DNA of 64,000 nucleotides, taken from contig JANOQN010000038.1 in NCBI GenBank assembly GCA_031422315.1, positions 73,119 to 137,118 on the forward strand. Reading direction: 5' to 3'. Source of the stretch: JANNYA01 sp031422315 (GTDB lineage: Bacteria; Pseudomonadota; Gammaproteobacteria; Xanthomonadales; SZUA-5). The position numbers were made by a program, and so were the translations under genes. Under the pieces are notes generated by a model. It was given only the letters and a program-made list of their open reading frames with translations, was not told the DNA's origin and made no database searches. Below are positions 37,038-46,009 of this stretch, piece by piece (the stretch's first letter is position 1; each line of letters starts with the position of its first letter).

Positions 37038-38078
37038 ATGCTGGCTAAATCGCAAATTGGAAGCAGTAAAAACATGGCTCTACCCATCGTGCTCGGCGTT
37101 ATTTTGCTAGCAGCTGCGGGATTCTTTTTAAAAGGTTTTTTAACCGGTGATCCAGAACCCGAAGCGGTTACTGAAGATCCTGCCGATAGCGACGCCGCAA
37201 GCGGCATTGCCAACGTTACCTCACGCTCGGGCAGCTCGGCGGTATCGAGCAATACTGACGTGGAATCGCTACTCGCTGAAGCCAAAGCCGCGCGCGATAA
37301 AGGCCAATACATTGATCCGGAGGGCGCTAACGAAGTCGAGCTGTATTTGCGCGTGCTGGAACTTGATGCGAACAATCGCTCCGCGCAAGATGCGCTGTTA
37401 GAAGTGATCCCGTACGCACAAGACCGAGTCGACCAATACATATCTGAGGGCAATATTCCGCAGGCCGATCGCGCGCTAGCGCTGATGCGCCGGGCCGATC
37501 CAAATGCCGTTTTCTTGACTTCACTTGCGGGTCGATTGGAAACCCAAAAGCGCCTGCAAGCTTCAAGAGAAGCCGAGCAAAGCGCAGCATTGCTGGCACA
37601 ACAGCAGCTTGCGCAATCGCGCGCACAGCAGGCCCAAGCTGACGCGAACGAAACTACTGCAGCGGCCACGCCAGCACCCGCAGTCGCTGAAACACCCGCG
37701 CCAGCGCCAACCGCCGCCTCACCGCGCCCAGCTGCCGCAACGCCCGCGCCCACTATTGCAGCGGCTACGCCAACACCGTCGGTTGCGGCGCAATCCGCCC
37801 CTGAAGCGCGTAACTTTCAACTCATTAAAAAGGTCGATCCGTCTTACCCGCAGCGCGCACTGCGTCAACGCATGGAAGGTTGGGTGGAGCTGTCATTCAC
37901 CGTCACTGTTAATGGCGACGTCACCGGCGTGGAAGTCGTGAATGCCCAACCTAAGCGCGAATTTGATCGTGAAGCCATTCGCGCGCTGCAGCAGTGGAAA
38001 TTTAAGCCGCGCATTGAAAACGGCAAAGCTGTGCAAGCAAGTGCAAGGCAGCGGCTTGAGTTTAGGTTAGGCGGTTAG
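37038..38078 (+). CDS. TonB-family energy transducer-like protein
   Basis: 346 aa. A single transmembrane helix (about 14-33), an acidic then Ser-rich stretch, a helical TPR-like region (about 70-190: ESLLAEAKAARDKGQYIDPEG ...), an Ala/Pro-rich linker of 70 residues, and a TonB C-terminal domain (about 255-345) with VDPSYPQRALRQRMEGWVEL, EVVNAQPKREFDREAIRALQQWKF. This organisation is common in Xanthomonadales. It may energise an outer-membrane receptor or work as a TonB paralogue. TTGGAG eight bases before ATG. No exbBD nearby. Confidence 0.83.
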   Translation: MLAKSQIGSSKNMALPIVLGVILLAAAGFFLKGFLTGDPEPEAVTEDPADSDAASGIANVTSRSGSSAVSSNTDVESLLAEAKAARDKGQYIDPEGANEVELYLRVLELDANNRSAQDALLEVIPYAQDRVDQYISEGNIPQADRALALMRRADPNAVFLTSLAGRLETQKRLQASREAEQSAALLAQQQLAQSRAQQAQADANETTAAATPAPAVAETPAPAPTAASPRPAAATPAPTIAAATPTPSVAAQSAPEARNFQLIKKVDPSYPQRALRQRMEGWVELSFTVTVNGDVTGVEVVNAQPKREFDREAIRALQQWKFKPRIENGKAVQASARQRLEFRLGG

Positions 38079-38148
38079 CAGTCCACTAATTTTTCGACTT
38101 TTTCGTAGTTGGGTGAAATGCAGCGCACGTTAGACAGGTCTACATTTC

Positions 38149-38841
38149 ATGACAAACAAAACTCTAAAAATTGCGCTTGCGCTATTCTTGGTGCTCGCGG
38201 TAGCACTGTTTTTTTATTTTGACGGCACGCAGTACTTAAGCCTAGAAGCCTTGAAGTCCCAGCGAGCTGCGCTGGCAGACTGGGTTAGTGCGCATTTTGT
38301 GCTTGCGCTACTCGCTTATATGGGCATTTATATTGCTGTCACCGCGCTTTCCTTGCCCGGCGCACTCGTACTAACGCTGGCAGGTGGCGCGCTTTTTGGT
38401 CTGCTGTGGGGCACGCTGGTGGTGTCATTCGCGTCCAGCATTGGTGCAACACTGGCTTTCGTAACGGCGCGGTTTTTACTGGGTGATTCGATTCGCAAAC
38501 GCTTTGCTGATCGGCTCACAGTGATTGAAGAGGGCATTCGCCAAGACGGCGCATTTTATTTACTCAGCCTTCGTTTAGTGCCGTTGATCCCCTTTTTCGT
38601 GGTGAATTTGGTGATGGGTTTGACGCCAATTCGCGTCGCGACTTTTTATATCGTCAGCCAAATTGGCATGCTGCCCGGCACGCTCGCCTTTGTATTTGCT
38701 GGCACCCAGCTTAGTCAGATCACTAGCTTAAAAGGTATTTTATCTCCGAAACTGCTGCTCGCTTTCGCCATTATTGGATTGCTGCCTTTGGTTTTGAAAT
38801 TGCTGATCAACGCCCGAACCAAGGCCAAAAAGAACGCATGA
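38149..38841 (+). CDS. TVP38/TMEM64 (DedA-like) membrane protein
   Basis: 230 aa with five to six transmembrane helices. TVP38/SNARE-associated signatures: LPGALVLTLAGGALFGLLWGTLVVSFASSIGATLAFV and GTLAFVFAGTQLSQ, plus the RLVPLIPFFVVNLVMGLT loop. The family includes putative lipid flippases. Its stop overlaps the next gene's ATG (ATGA), a pairing often seen with the flavin disulfide oxidoreductase that follows. Confidence 0.9.
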   Translation: MTNKTLKIALALFLVLAVALFFYFDGTQYLSLEALKSQRAALADWVSAHFVLALLAYMGIYIAVTALSLPGALVLTLAGGALFGLLWGTLVVSFASSIGATLAFVTARFLLGDSIRKRFADRLTVIEEGIRQDGAFYLLSLRLVPLIPFFVVNLVMGLTPIRVATFYIVSQIGMLPGTLAFVFAGTQLSQITSLKGILSPKLLLAFAIIGLLPLVLKLLINARTKAKKNA

Positions 38842-40310
38842 ACGCTGCTCGTAAACCCAAAAAATTCGACTACAACCTCATCGTGATTGGCGCGGGTGCA
38901 GGCGGCTTGGTGTCCTCCTACATTGCTGCGGCAGTGAAAGCCAAAGTGGTGCTGATTGAGCGCCATAAAATGGGCGGCGATTGCCTCAACACCGGCTGTG
39001 TGCCCTCCAAAGCGCTGATTCGTACGGCGCGGTTAGTCTCCGATGCACGCAATAGCAAGCACTTTGGTATTGCCAGCATGGCCACGCAGTTTGATTTTGC
39101 CGAAGTCATGCAGCGCGTGCAGCGCGTCGTGCAGCAAGTTGAGCCGCACGATTCGATAGAGCGCTACGAATCGCTCGGGGTTGAGTGCATTACTGGTGAT
39201 GCGCGCATTACCTCGCCTTGGGAAGTTCAGGTCAACGGCAAAACGATCAGCGCGCGTGCAATTATCGTGGCGACTGGCGCAAAACCGCTGGTGCCTAAGC
39301 TGCCAGGGTTGGATCAAATTCGTTACCTAACATCTGACACACTCTGGGATTTGCGCGTTTTACCCAAACGATTACTGGTGTTGGGCGGCGGGCCGATAGG
39401 CTGTGAGCTTGCGCAAGCGTTTGCGCGTTTTGGCGCACAAGTGACGATTGTTGAGATGGCCGATAAGCTGCTGGCGCGTGAAGATGCCGATGTGTCCAGC
39501 GCGCTGAGAACCGCCCTGGAAGCGGATGGCGTGACGCTAGCGCTATCCCACAAAGCGATTGAATTCAAAAAATCCAGCAACGGCAAAGGCGTGTTGATTG
39601 CACAGAACACTACGTCAGCCGATGGCGCAAAAGTCGAATTTGAGTTTGATGAAATCATCATCGCACTAGGCCGAAAAGCCAATGTCGATGGCTTTGGCTT
39701 ACAAGAATTAGGCGTCAAAATATCAGAACGTGGCACCATTGCCGCCGATCCACTATTGCGCACCAATGTGCCGAGCATATCGGTATGTGGCGACGTGACC
39801 GGGCCGTATCAGTTCACCCACGTGGCCGCGCACCAAGCTTGGTTTGCCGCCGTGAACCAGCTGCTAGCGCCGTTCTGGAGCTTCAAAGTCGATTATCGAG
39901 TGATTCCACACGCCACCTTTACCGAACCGCAAGTTGCGAGAGTCGGTATCAATGAAACCGAAGCCAAAGCGCAAGGCATCGCCTATGAGCTGACGCATTA
40001 CGGCATTGACGATCTGGACCGAGCCATCGCCGATGAACACGCGCACGGCTTTATCAAAGTGCTGACAAAACCTGGCTCTGATCAAATTCTAGGCGTCACG
40101 ATTATGTGCGCCGAGGCTGGGGAACTGATCGCTGAGTTCGTATTGGCGATGAAATGGCGGCTTGGATTAAACAAAATCCTAGGCACCATCCATGCTTACC
40201 CGACCATGATGGAAGCCAATAAATACGTCGCTGGCAACTGGAAACGCGCGCACGCGCCGCAAGGTCTATTGGCCTGGGCTAAGCGATATTTTGCGTTTCG
40301 GAGGGGTTAG
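38838..40310 (+). CDS. FAD-dependent disulfide oxidoreductase
   Basis: 490 aa, pyridine nucleotide-disulfide oxidoreductase family (mercuric reductase / dihydrolipoyl dehydrogenase type). FAD Rossmann motif VIGAGAGGLVSSY, redox-active cysteines in GGDCLNTGCVPSK, NAD(P) fold VLGGGPIGCELAQAFARFG, SVCGDVTG, and the C-terminal GTIHAYPTMMEA containing the base histidine. No N-terminal heavy-metal domain and no C-terminal vicinal cysteines, so mercury reduction is unlikely. The real substrate is unknown. Coupled to the TVP38 protein. Confidence 0.9.
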   Translation: MNAARKPKKFDYNLIVIGAGAGGLVSSYIAAAVKAKVVLIERHKMGGDCLNTGCVPSKALIRTARLVSDARNSKHFGIASMATQFDFAEVMQRVQRVVQQVEPHDSIERYESLGVECITGDARITSPWEVQVNGKTISARAIIVATGAKPLVPKLPGLDQIRYLTSDTLWDLRVLPKRLLVLGGGPIGCELAQAFARFGAQVTIVEMADKLLAREDADVSSALRTALEADGVTLALSHKAIEFKKSSNGKGVLIAQNTTSADGAKVEFEFDEIIIALGRKANVDGFGLQELGVKISERGTIAADPLLRTNVPSISVCGDVTGPYQFTHVAAHQAWFAAVNQLLAPFWSFKVDYRVIPHATFTEPQVARVGINETEAKAQGIAYELTHYGIDDLDRAIADEHAHGFIKVLTKPGSDQILGVTIMCAEAGELIAEFVLAMKWRLGLNKILGTIHAYPTMMEANKYVAGNWKRAHAPQGLLAWAKRYFAFRRG

Positions 40311-40421
40311 CAAGTGGTATGCGCTGGCTATGCTGTGGTTTCGAAAATTAATTTAGCTTGAGCTGCAACATTTCCCAAACGAGCGTGTCTATTGGCTTTC
40401 GTAACTCCCTAGCAGATTCCG

Positions 40422-40622
40422 ATGGATTCAACTTTAGACGGATTTTTTAACTTACTGAGCTCCCTAGCAATGACCTACGCTGCCTGGTCAGCAATTCGGC
40501 GATTCGAGCCAAAAGCGCGTAACAAGCCGGTATATCTTGCACTTTATGTCTTAGTGGAGGTTTCGCTGCTGATCATTGCCGCGCTAGTCATATTGTTGAA
40601 TCAAGTTGCATGTTTCTCCTGA
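40422..40622 (+). CDS. Small membrane protein, uncertain
   Basis: 66 aa with one clear hydrophobic helix (about 39-61: LALYVLVEVSLLIIAALVILL). No strong ribosome site. It ends close to where the transposase remnant starts, so its C-terminus may have been replaced by the insertion. No family recognised. Confidence 0.35.
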   Translation: MDSTLDGFFNLLSSLAMTYAAWSAIRRFEPKARNKPVYLALYVLVEVSLLIIAALVILLNQVACFS

Positions 40623-40639
40623 CGTATTGATCTGGAACC

Positions 40640-41909
40640 TGATCAAACGCGCGACCATGAACGGTACACCTTGCGTGCAGCGTTACGTCGCATTGCTGCA
40701 GCCGCGCTCGCAAGACGGTCAGGGCAGTGTGCAGCGCGCCAAGCGAACGCTGCCGCAGCTAGCGGATACAACTGACGCATCCGAATCGCCCGCTCAGCTG
40801 CCAGGCTTTGATGGCACGGTGCCCGCGCCGGGGCACGTCAATACTACAGCTGCTACGCCTAGCCCAGAGTGGGTCGACAGCAACAGCACCACCTTTTTGG
40901 ACGTGCGCAGCGTCGGCGTTGAGATGCTTGTGCTGCACGCGGTGCGCGGCGGGCATTGCTTCGATGCTCAATTCGGCAGGCTTTAATGGTGTTTCCTTGG
41001 CCGCCGCCATGGCGCAGCTCGTCGGGCGGATTGTCCAGCCGGGCTATGATCTTTCCACGCACCGCTGGGTGCGGAAAAACAGCGCATTGCCCGAGCTGTG
41101 GGGCTTTGACTTTGGCCGGATGTCGATGCATCGAATGTATGAAGTTAGCTCACGATTATGGGCCGCTAAGCCCAAACTGGAGCAGGCGATATACGGAACC
41201 TTACAAACAAGGTTTGGCTTGAATAATACCGTCGCGCTATATGATTTGACCAACACGTATTTTGAAGGCCTGGGCACGAAAAACCCCAGCGCGGTGCGCG
41301 GCTGCTCGAAGGAAAAGCGCAGCGATGAGCCACTGATGAGTTTGGGATTGGTGTTTGATAGCGCAACTTTTCATTCACCACCAAAGCAAACAGCAAAGCG
41401 ACGCTGCCGGGTCATTACGTCATCCGCAGCAATGATTTAACGTTACGTGCCGAATCACTTTGGCGCACCTACATCCAGCTGACCGATGTGGAGTCGGTGT
41501 TTCGTTCACTCAAATCTGAGCTGGGGCTGCGGCCGGTTTTTCATCAAACCGAAACCCGTTGCAAAGCGCATTTGTGGATATCGGTATTGGCGTATCAATG
41601 CGTGCAGTTTTTGCGCTATGAGCTAAAAACCCACGGCATCCACGCCAGCTGGAGCAGTTTGCGAAAGGCCTTGCAACAAAGCCGGATCACGGCCCGCTTT
41701 GAGCGCCAAGACGGCGCATTCGTGCATCTGCGTAAGAATCAAGAACCGACTGCCGAGCAGCAAGCAATCTACTCAGCGCTCGGCATCAAGCTTCGCGCCA
41801 CCAGCAAACGGGTATTCCAATCAAACGATTTGTAGTGCCATAGCGATTTACAAACTCGCTTTAACTAACTGATTTTGTTTATTATTTTATTTTGGGTGGT
41901 GAAGATGGG
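40640..41909 (+). mobile_element. Decayed IS1634-like insertion sequence
   Basis: The transposase can be followed in pieces. RYVALLQPRSQ and VRSVGVEMLVLHAV are in one frame, GFNGVSLAAAMAQLVGR, LYDLTNTYFEGLG and RGCSKEKRSDEPLMSLGLV in a second, and SVFRSLKSELGLRPVFH to the stop at 41833-41835 in the first again. A frameshift lies near 40975, and the catalytic middle is deleted near 41360-41400. The right end GAAGATGGG (41901-41909) is intact; the left end and first 60 or so codons are missing. It is the same family as the remnant at 26797. Confidence 0.8.
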
Positions 41910-42023
41910 CGAGGACTAGTCCTGGCAAGACCGGCCAGATTCATGCGCTGTTGAAATGGAAATGGAATAGTAATTGCTTCCCATGTTGATAAACTATTTT
42001 GAAGTGAACCCCGAAGTTTCAAT

Positions 42024-42455
42024 TTACCGACGCTTGCTTAAGAGTTGATCCACGGCAATTGCACCGGCGCCAATCGTTGCCATGATAATTCCAAAACACA
42101 CTAGCATAGCCGCTGGAAACGCCGCGCGCAGGCCGTTTTGCGCATCCACCATCCACAGCGCTACGATAAAATTGAACGCGCAAATTAGCCCCGCCCAGCG
42201 CGTGGTCAAACCAAGAAAAAATGTCACGCCACAGAAAAACTGCGCCCACACCGACAGCCGCGCCAGCAACTCTGGCATGACAAAGCCATGCTGTTTGAGA
42301 AAGCCGACAAACTCATCCATTCGGGCTGCGCTTACGATATTGTCCCACACGCCCCAAATTAGGAAGCTACCAACAAAAACTCTACCCGCTAGCAGCGCCC
42401 AATCGGCGCCTTTGTGTAGATCGCTCAAAAGCAAAAAGTGCATTGTCTTTTTCAT
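42024..42455 (-). CDS. DoxX family membrane protein
   Basis: 143 aa, four transmembrane helices, with the DoxX layout (ALLAGRVFVGSFLIWGVWDNI, WAQFFCGVTFFLGLTTRWAG). GAGAG before the ATG. The DoxX family includes quinone-linked oxidase subunits and stress proteins, and a specific role cannot be given. 40 bases downstream of the next membrane-protein gene. Confidence 0.8.
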   Translation of the reverse strand: MKKTMHFLLLSDLHKGADWALLAGRVFVGSFLIWGVWDNIVSAARMDEFVGFLKQHGFVMPELLARLSVWAQFFCGVTFFLGLTTRWAGLICAFNFIVALWMVDAQNGLRAAFPAAMLVCFGIIMATIGAGAIAVDQLLSKRR

Positions 42456-42495
42456 AACTCTCGCTTCAAAAGTGGAAACAGGTGCCTAAACCGAA

Positions 42496-42972
42496 TTAAT
42501 CAAGAATCACTGCGGGCGTTAATGCGCGGTGCGCTACCCATGCGATGGGCAACCCTACCAGCAAGATATGCGCAAGTACACTCATGCCAATCCAAAGCGA
42601 ATCTTTAGCGACCGGCATGGCACGGGAAAGCGGCACCACTAGCCCATTCATGACCCCGTACAGCAAAATTCCATACAGAGCGCCCCAGCGCATCGGTTGG
42701 GCTGCCAGCATCGGCCAGCGCTGCGCAAGCCACAAATACACCGCTGCCATGAAGCTAGCCATGGCAAAGTGCAAAGCCAAACCCAATGCCGCAGTTGGCA
42801 AGCCGCCGGCAAAACTAGCCTTGCCCAGCATGCCGGCGCTAATGGATTGCAAAATCTGCACGGGTGGCACATGCGCGCGCAATGCCCAGAAGCTACACGC
42901 AAAAATAATATCGAGTGCGCCAGCTATGAAGCCGGCGAATAGCAGATATTTTAAGAATTCGCTTTGACTCAA
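42496..42972 (-). CDS. Four-helix membrane protein, unknown
   Basis: 158 aa with four hydrophobic helices (about 10-30, 60-80, 95-115, 125-148). It starts at a TTG: a perfect AGGAGG (42978-42983) sits five bases upstream, so this unusual start is well supported. I recognise no family with confidence. It could be a YagU-like membrane protein. Probably cotranscribed with the DoxX gene. Confidence 0.6.
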   Translation of the reverse strand: MSQSEFLKYLLFAGFIAGALDIIFACSFWALRAHVPPVQILQSISAGMLGKASFAGGLPTAALGLALHFAMASFMAAVYLWLAQRWPMLAAQPMRWGALYGILLYGVMNGLVVPLSRAMPVAKDSLWIGMSVLAHILLVGLPIAWVAHRALTPAVILD

Positions 42973-43021
42973 TGATGCCTCCTGTAACTTTTCGCAAACT
43001 TAGCTTAGTTACCATTTGACT

Positions 43022-43064
43022 ATCGAGATAGAGCCAATTTTTGCCGATCGAGTAGAGCCAATTT
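43022..43064. repeat. Direct repeat
   Basis: ATCGAG(A)TAGAGCCAATTT occurs at 43022-43040 and 43047-43064, differing by one inserted A. It lies in the gap between the membrane gene and the XRE regulator. It could be a remnant of an element end or a regulator site. Confidence 0.5.
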
Positions 43065-43103
43065 CCGCTAGGCACTCCGAAACGACGCGCACCGCGATGT
43101 CAA

Positions 43104-43122
43104 TATCCGCCAAAGGCGGATA
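43104..43122. terminator. Hairpin after the XRE gene, weak terminator
   Basis: TATCCGCC and GGCGGATA with a three-base loop, about 27 bases past the XRE stop on the minus strand. No T-run, so termination is uncertain. Confidence 0.4.
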
Positions 43123-43148
43123 AATTGCGAAGCTGAAACGACGTTTCT

Positions 43149-44015
43149 TCAAAGCGTTGAATTGGCGATCAGGTCTTTCTGCGCTGACAAATTACGACAA
43201 AATTCCGCTGTCGCTTGATCCACGGGAAAGCAGCTTTCAATATGCAGGCCTTCCAAGGTCACATCGCGTGGCATGCCAAATGAAGTCATCGCTGAAAAAA
43301 AACGCAAGCGATGTTGATGATGCTTAAACGTTGTAGTCAAAATCGGGGCTGGCGTGATGGCTAGGTTTGGCGTGCGCCAATTTTTTGGCACGTCTGGAAA
43401 GCTCAGCATCTGTTGTAACAACGCCTGCGCGCGCTCATCCAGTGGCGATCGTGCTATTGCAAGTTGTACATGACGGATCAACTCCACGGCTACTTCTAGC
43501 CAATTTTCAATCACGCCACGTAAGTCGTTCGGATCAAAAAACTGAAGCAAAATATTGTTGTGCAAACTGCCACGTTCGCCTAACAGTGTGCGGTTCAATC
43601 TGTCAGCGGCAGCGTTGCTTTGCAGTATCTGCCAATGCCGGTCGAGCAGAAACGCCGGATAGGGTTCCTGCTGCGCCAAGATGCAGTCAATGGCTTGCTG
43701 AATTTGCGCCAGTGCTGGCTGTGAAAGTTCGGTCTCTGGATGATCTGCGACAAATCCAGCAGCCCGCCAGAGCGCATTGCGTTCGTACATGCTGAGCTGT
43801 AGCGCATCGGCAAGTCGTGTCAGCGCCTCGCGGCTTGGTTGGGATTTATTTGTTTCCACACAGCTGAGATGCCGGGTTGACAGATTCGCTTCTAGCGCTA
43901 AAGCGAGCTGGCTCATGCCGCGCGATATTCGCCATTGCTTGAGTTGGGAGCCCGCCGATGGAATGATCTTCTTGTTCAAAACGACGCCCAGGGTTGCATT
44001 TGAAAGAGGCGTCAT
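43149..44015 (-). CDS. XRE-type regulator with MmyB-like ligand domain
   Basis: 288 aa from the ATG at 44015; a TTG at 44039 extends the frame by eight residues. Neither has good spacing to a ribosome site. N-terminal helix-turn-helix (LKQWRISRGMSQLALALEANLSTRHLSCVETNKSQPSREALTRLADAL is read across residues about 24-75) and a C-terminal MLTR/MmyB-type domain (PAFLLDRHWQILQSNAAADRL, WRTPNLAI...TTTFKHHQHRLRFFS, ATAEFC). This family binds a small ligand and usually represses a neighbouring gene. Divergent from the PEP mutase-family enzyme across the 44052-44072 dyad. Confidence 0.8.
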   Translation of the reverse strand: MTPLSNATLGVVLNKKIIPSAGSQLKQWRISRGMSQLALALEANLSTRHLSCVETNKSQPSREALTRLADALQLSMYERNALWRAAGFVADHPETELSQPALAQIQQAIDCILAQQEPYPAFLLDRHWQILQSNAAADRLNRTLLGERGSLHNNILLQFFDPNDLRGVIENWLEVAVELIRHVQLAIARSPLDERAQALLQQMLSFPDVPKNWRTPNLAITPAPILTTTFKHHQHRLRFFSAMTSFGMPRDVTLEGLHIESCFPVDQATAEFCRNLSAQKDLIANSTL

Positions 44016-44051
44016 CCTAACAATAATTTTTGTAGGCAATCAGCATTGACA

Positions 44052-44072
44052 CCATGACCTCCGAGGTCATGG
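44052..44072. promoter_or_regulatory. Perfect 10-bp dyad operator
   Basis: CCATGACCTC (44052-44061), one base, then its exact complement arm (44063-44072). It lies between the divergent XRE gene and the enzyme gene and covers the -35 of the candidate promoter, so it is the likely site of the XRE protein. Confidence 0.7.
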
Positions 44073-44098
44073 ACTCGCGCGGCACCGATGCCTATGCT
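44070..44098 (+). promoter_or_regulatory. Candidate promoter of the PEP mutase-family gene
   Basis: TGGACT (44070-44075) and TATGCT (44093-44098) with 17 bases between. The dyad overlaps the -35 end, as expected for repression. Confidence 0.4.
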
Positions 44099-44126
44099 TG
44101 CCGAACCATTACCGCCGAGTCAGCGC

Positions 44127-44915
44127 ATGTCCAATAATAAAACGCAGTCGATCAATCAAAAAACCCTATCGAAAGAATTTAATGCCCTGCATGTTCCAGG
44201 CCAGCCTTTAGTACTGTTCAACGTTTGGGACGCGGGATCAGCGCGCGCCGTTGTTGCCAGTGGGGCGCAGGCGATTGCGACGGGTAGTTGGTCGGTCGCG
44301 CAAGCGTTTGGCCATGAAGATGGGGAAAAGCTGCCACTGGCCTTCGCCATCGAGAATCTTCAGCGCATCGCGCAGGCCTGCGCGCTACCGGTGACACTGG
44401 ATATAGAAAGTGGTTACAGCGCGGATGCAAAAGGCGTGGGCGCTACCATTGCGCTGGCAATCCAGGCGGGTGCGGTGGGTTGCAATTTGGAAGACAGCGA
44501 ACCCGCAAGCGGGCAGGTGCGCAGCATACACGAGCAAGTTCCGCGCATCGCCCAAGCCCGCGCTGCTGCTGATGCGGCAGGCTTCGCTTTTTTTATCAAT
44601 GCGCGCTGCGATTTGTTCCTGCAAACTTCAAGCGAATCACACAATGAAGCGCTGCTAGAGCTAGCGCTTGAGCGCGCAATCGCATACGCCGATGCCGGTG
44701 CCAGTGGATTATTTTTGCCAGGGCTTTTGGATCTGCGGCTGATTGCTATCGCGGTGCAGCGTTCACCGTTACCGATCAATATCATGATGGCTGGGGCGAC
44801 ACTTAGCAGACAACAATTAGCCGACGTCGGGGTCGCACGCATTAGCCACGGACCTGGCCCCTACCGAGCGGCGATGCAGCAGTTGCAGGATGCAGCTAAG
44901 TTAGCGTTGCTCTAG
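44127..44915 (+). CDS. Isocitrate lyase / PEP mutase superfamily enzyme
   Basis: 262 aa from the ATG at 44127 (MSNNKTQ); the frame is open to 44088 without a supported start. TIM-barrel marks of the PEP mutase/oxaloacetate decarboxylase branch: FNVWDAGSARAVVASGAQAIATGSWSV, LPVTLDIESGYS, CNLEDS (metal-binding acidic residues), AGFAFFINARCD, YADAGASGLFLPG. Relatives are oxaloacetate or 2-methylisocitrate-type lyases. Exact substrate unknown. Regulated, by position, by the divergent XRE protein. Confidence 0.8.
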   Translation: MSNNKTQSINQKTLSKEFNALHVPGQPLVLFNVWDAGSARAVVASGAQAIATGSWSVAQAFGHEDGEKLPLAFAIENLQRIAQACALPVTLDIESGYSADAKGVGATIALAIQAGAVGCNLEDSEPASGQVRSIHEQVPRIAQARAAADAAGFAFFINARCDLFLQTSSESHNEALLELALERAIAYADAGASGLFLPGLLDLRLIAIAVQRSPLPINIMMAGATLSRQQLADVGVARISHGPGPYRAAMQQLQDAAKLALL

Positions 44916-45383
44916 CGCTGTCGAACTGGATGTAATGAGTACATCGCTAGGCTGCTCGTTCCGGTGACGCTCTTGCTGGTCGCGGCACCGACATACCTGT
45001 TGCGCTGTGTAAAGCCGACGTCGATTAATGATCTGGCTCGCCATCGGCTTGTCGTCATGCGCTCTAATACGTCAGCGCAACTTTTCGCCTGGGAATTTGC
45101 CGGCAAGGGCGGCAGTGTGGAGCGCTTGGAAATCACGCCGCATTTTATAGTGAACGATCCGGCCGGCCTTCTCAAAGCGGCGCTGCTCGGCATGGGCATC
45201 TGCCAGCTTGGCAGCAATCTGGCTCTCCCACCAATAATTGCAGGGCAATTGGTGCAACTACTTCCCGAAACGATGGTTCGATCGCGCGGCCTGTATGCCG
45301 CATACCTGTCCCGTCGCTTCACGCCGCGCAAAGTGACTTTGCTGGTTCAGGCGCTGACAGAGGCGTTTGCGCAACTCAAATAG
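44916..45383 (+). pseudogene. LysR-family regulator remnant
   Basis: Only the C-terminal effector-binding part remains: RLLVPVTLLLVAAPTYL, then LARHRLVVMRSN, HFIVNDPAGLLKAALLGMGICQLGSNLA, YAAYLSRRFTPRKVTLLVQALTEAF. The whole N-terminal HTH is missing, and an ELDV fragment typical of the domain is seen in another frame just before it, so the gene has lost its front and a base or more. It abuts the stop of the enzyme gene. Confidence 0.75.
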
Positions 45384-45440
45384 TTAGTTCTTTAGCTAAG
45401 TTAGTGTGCTATTGAAACGCAAGCGACAGTGACACCTGTT

Positions 45441-45469
45441 CTGGATTCCCGCCTGCGCGGGAATGACGA
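45441..45469. repeat. REP-like palindromic unit
   Basis: CTGGATTCCCGCCTGCGCGG onward, the same family as at 21171, 30747 and 50150. Confidence 0.85.
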
Positions 45470-45507
45470 GCTACAGATCAGTTGCCTGTAAAATTGACTG
45501 TGCAGGC

Positions 45508-45912
45508 TCAAGGCTGAGACCCCTTAATCAGGTCGAAACCTTCGTCTAGCCAGCCCGTAATACCGCCGATCATGATTTTCACAGGGCGTCCCAAACGCGC
45601 CAATCGCACCGCAGCTCGGTGTGCGCCATTGCAGTGCGGACCTGCGCAATAGACGACAAAGCGGGTCTGCTCAGCGTACTGCATCATCTTCGATTCAATG
45701 ATTTTGCCGTGCGGCAAATTGATAGAGCCCGGAACGTGGCCGCTTTCATACAACGCTGGGCTGCGTACGTCCAAAACCACGAAGTCAGCCGGCCCTGGAT
45801 TCATGCTGGAATGAACGTCCCAGCAATCTGCCTCAAGATGTAAGGCGGCTTCAAAATGCGCCAAAGCCTGCGCGGAAGGTGCAAAAGCAAACTCGGTAAC
45901 TGCGCTGTTCAT
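45508..45912 (-). CDS. Rhodanese-like domain protein
   Basis: 134 aa with a single rhodanese domain: FVVLDVRSPALYESGHVPGSINLPHGKI, the active-site loop VVYCAGPHCNGAHRAA with cysteine present, and MIGGITGWLDEGF. No signal peptide. AGGAGA before the ATG. Divergent from ftrA, an arrangement often seen for this pair, so the AraC-type regulator probably controls it. Confidence 0.85.
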   Translation of the reverse strand: MNSAVTEFAFAPSAQALAHFEAALHLEADCWDVHSSMNPGPADFVVLDVRSPALYESGHVPGSINLPHGKIIESKMMQYAEQTRFVVYCAGPHCNGAHRAAVRLARLGRPVKIMIGGITGWLDEGFDLIKGSQP

Positions 45913-45973
45913 GGTAATTCTCCTATTGGTTGTAAGCGCTGCAATGGTGTGGCTTGGTCGGTTTAATTAATAG

Positions 45974-46008
45974 TGGCGTAAAAGCCATACTCCGGTCAAA
46001 ATACGCCA
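45974..46008. promoter_or_regulatory. Inverted repeat in the rhodanese/ftrA divergent region
   Basis: TGGCGTA at 45974-45980 and TACGCCA at 46002-46008 face each other just before the ftrA start, with 21 bases between. It may be the site of the AraC-type protein. Short arms, so uncertain. Confidence 0.35.
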
Positions 46009-46009
46009 T

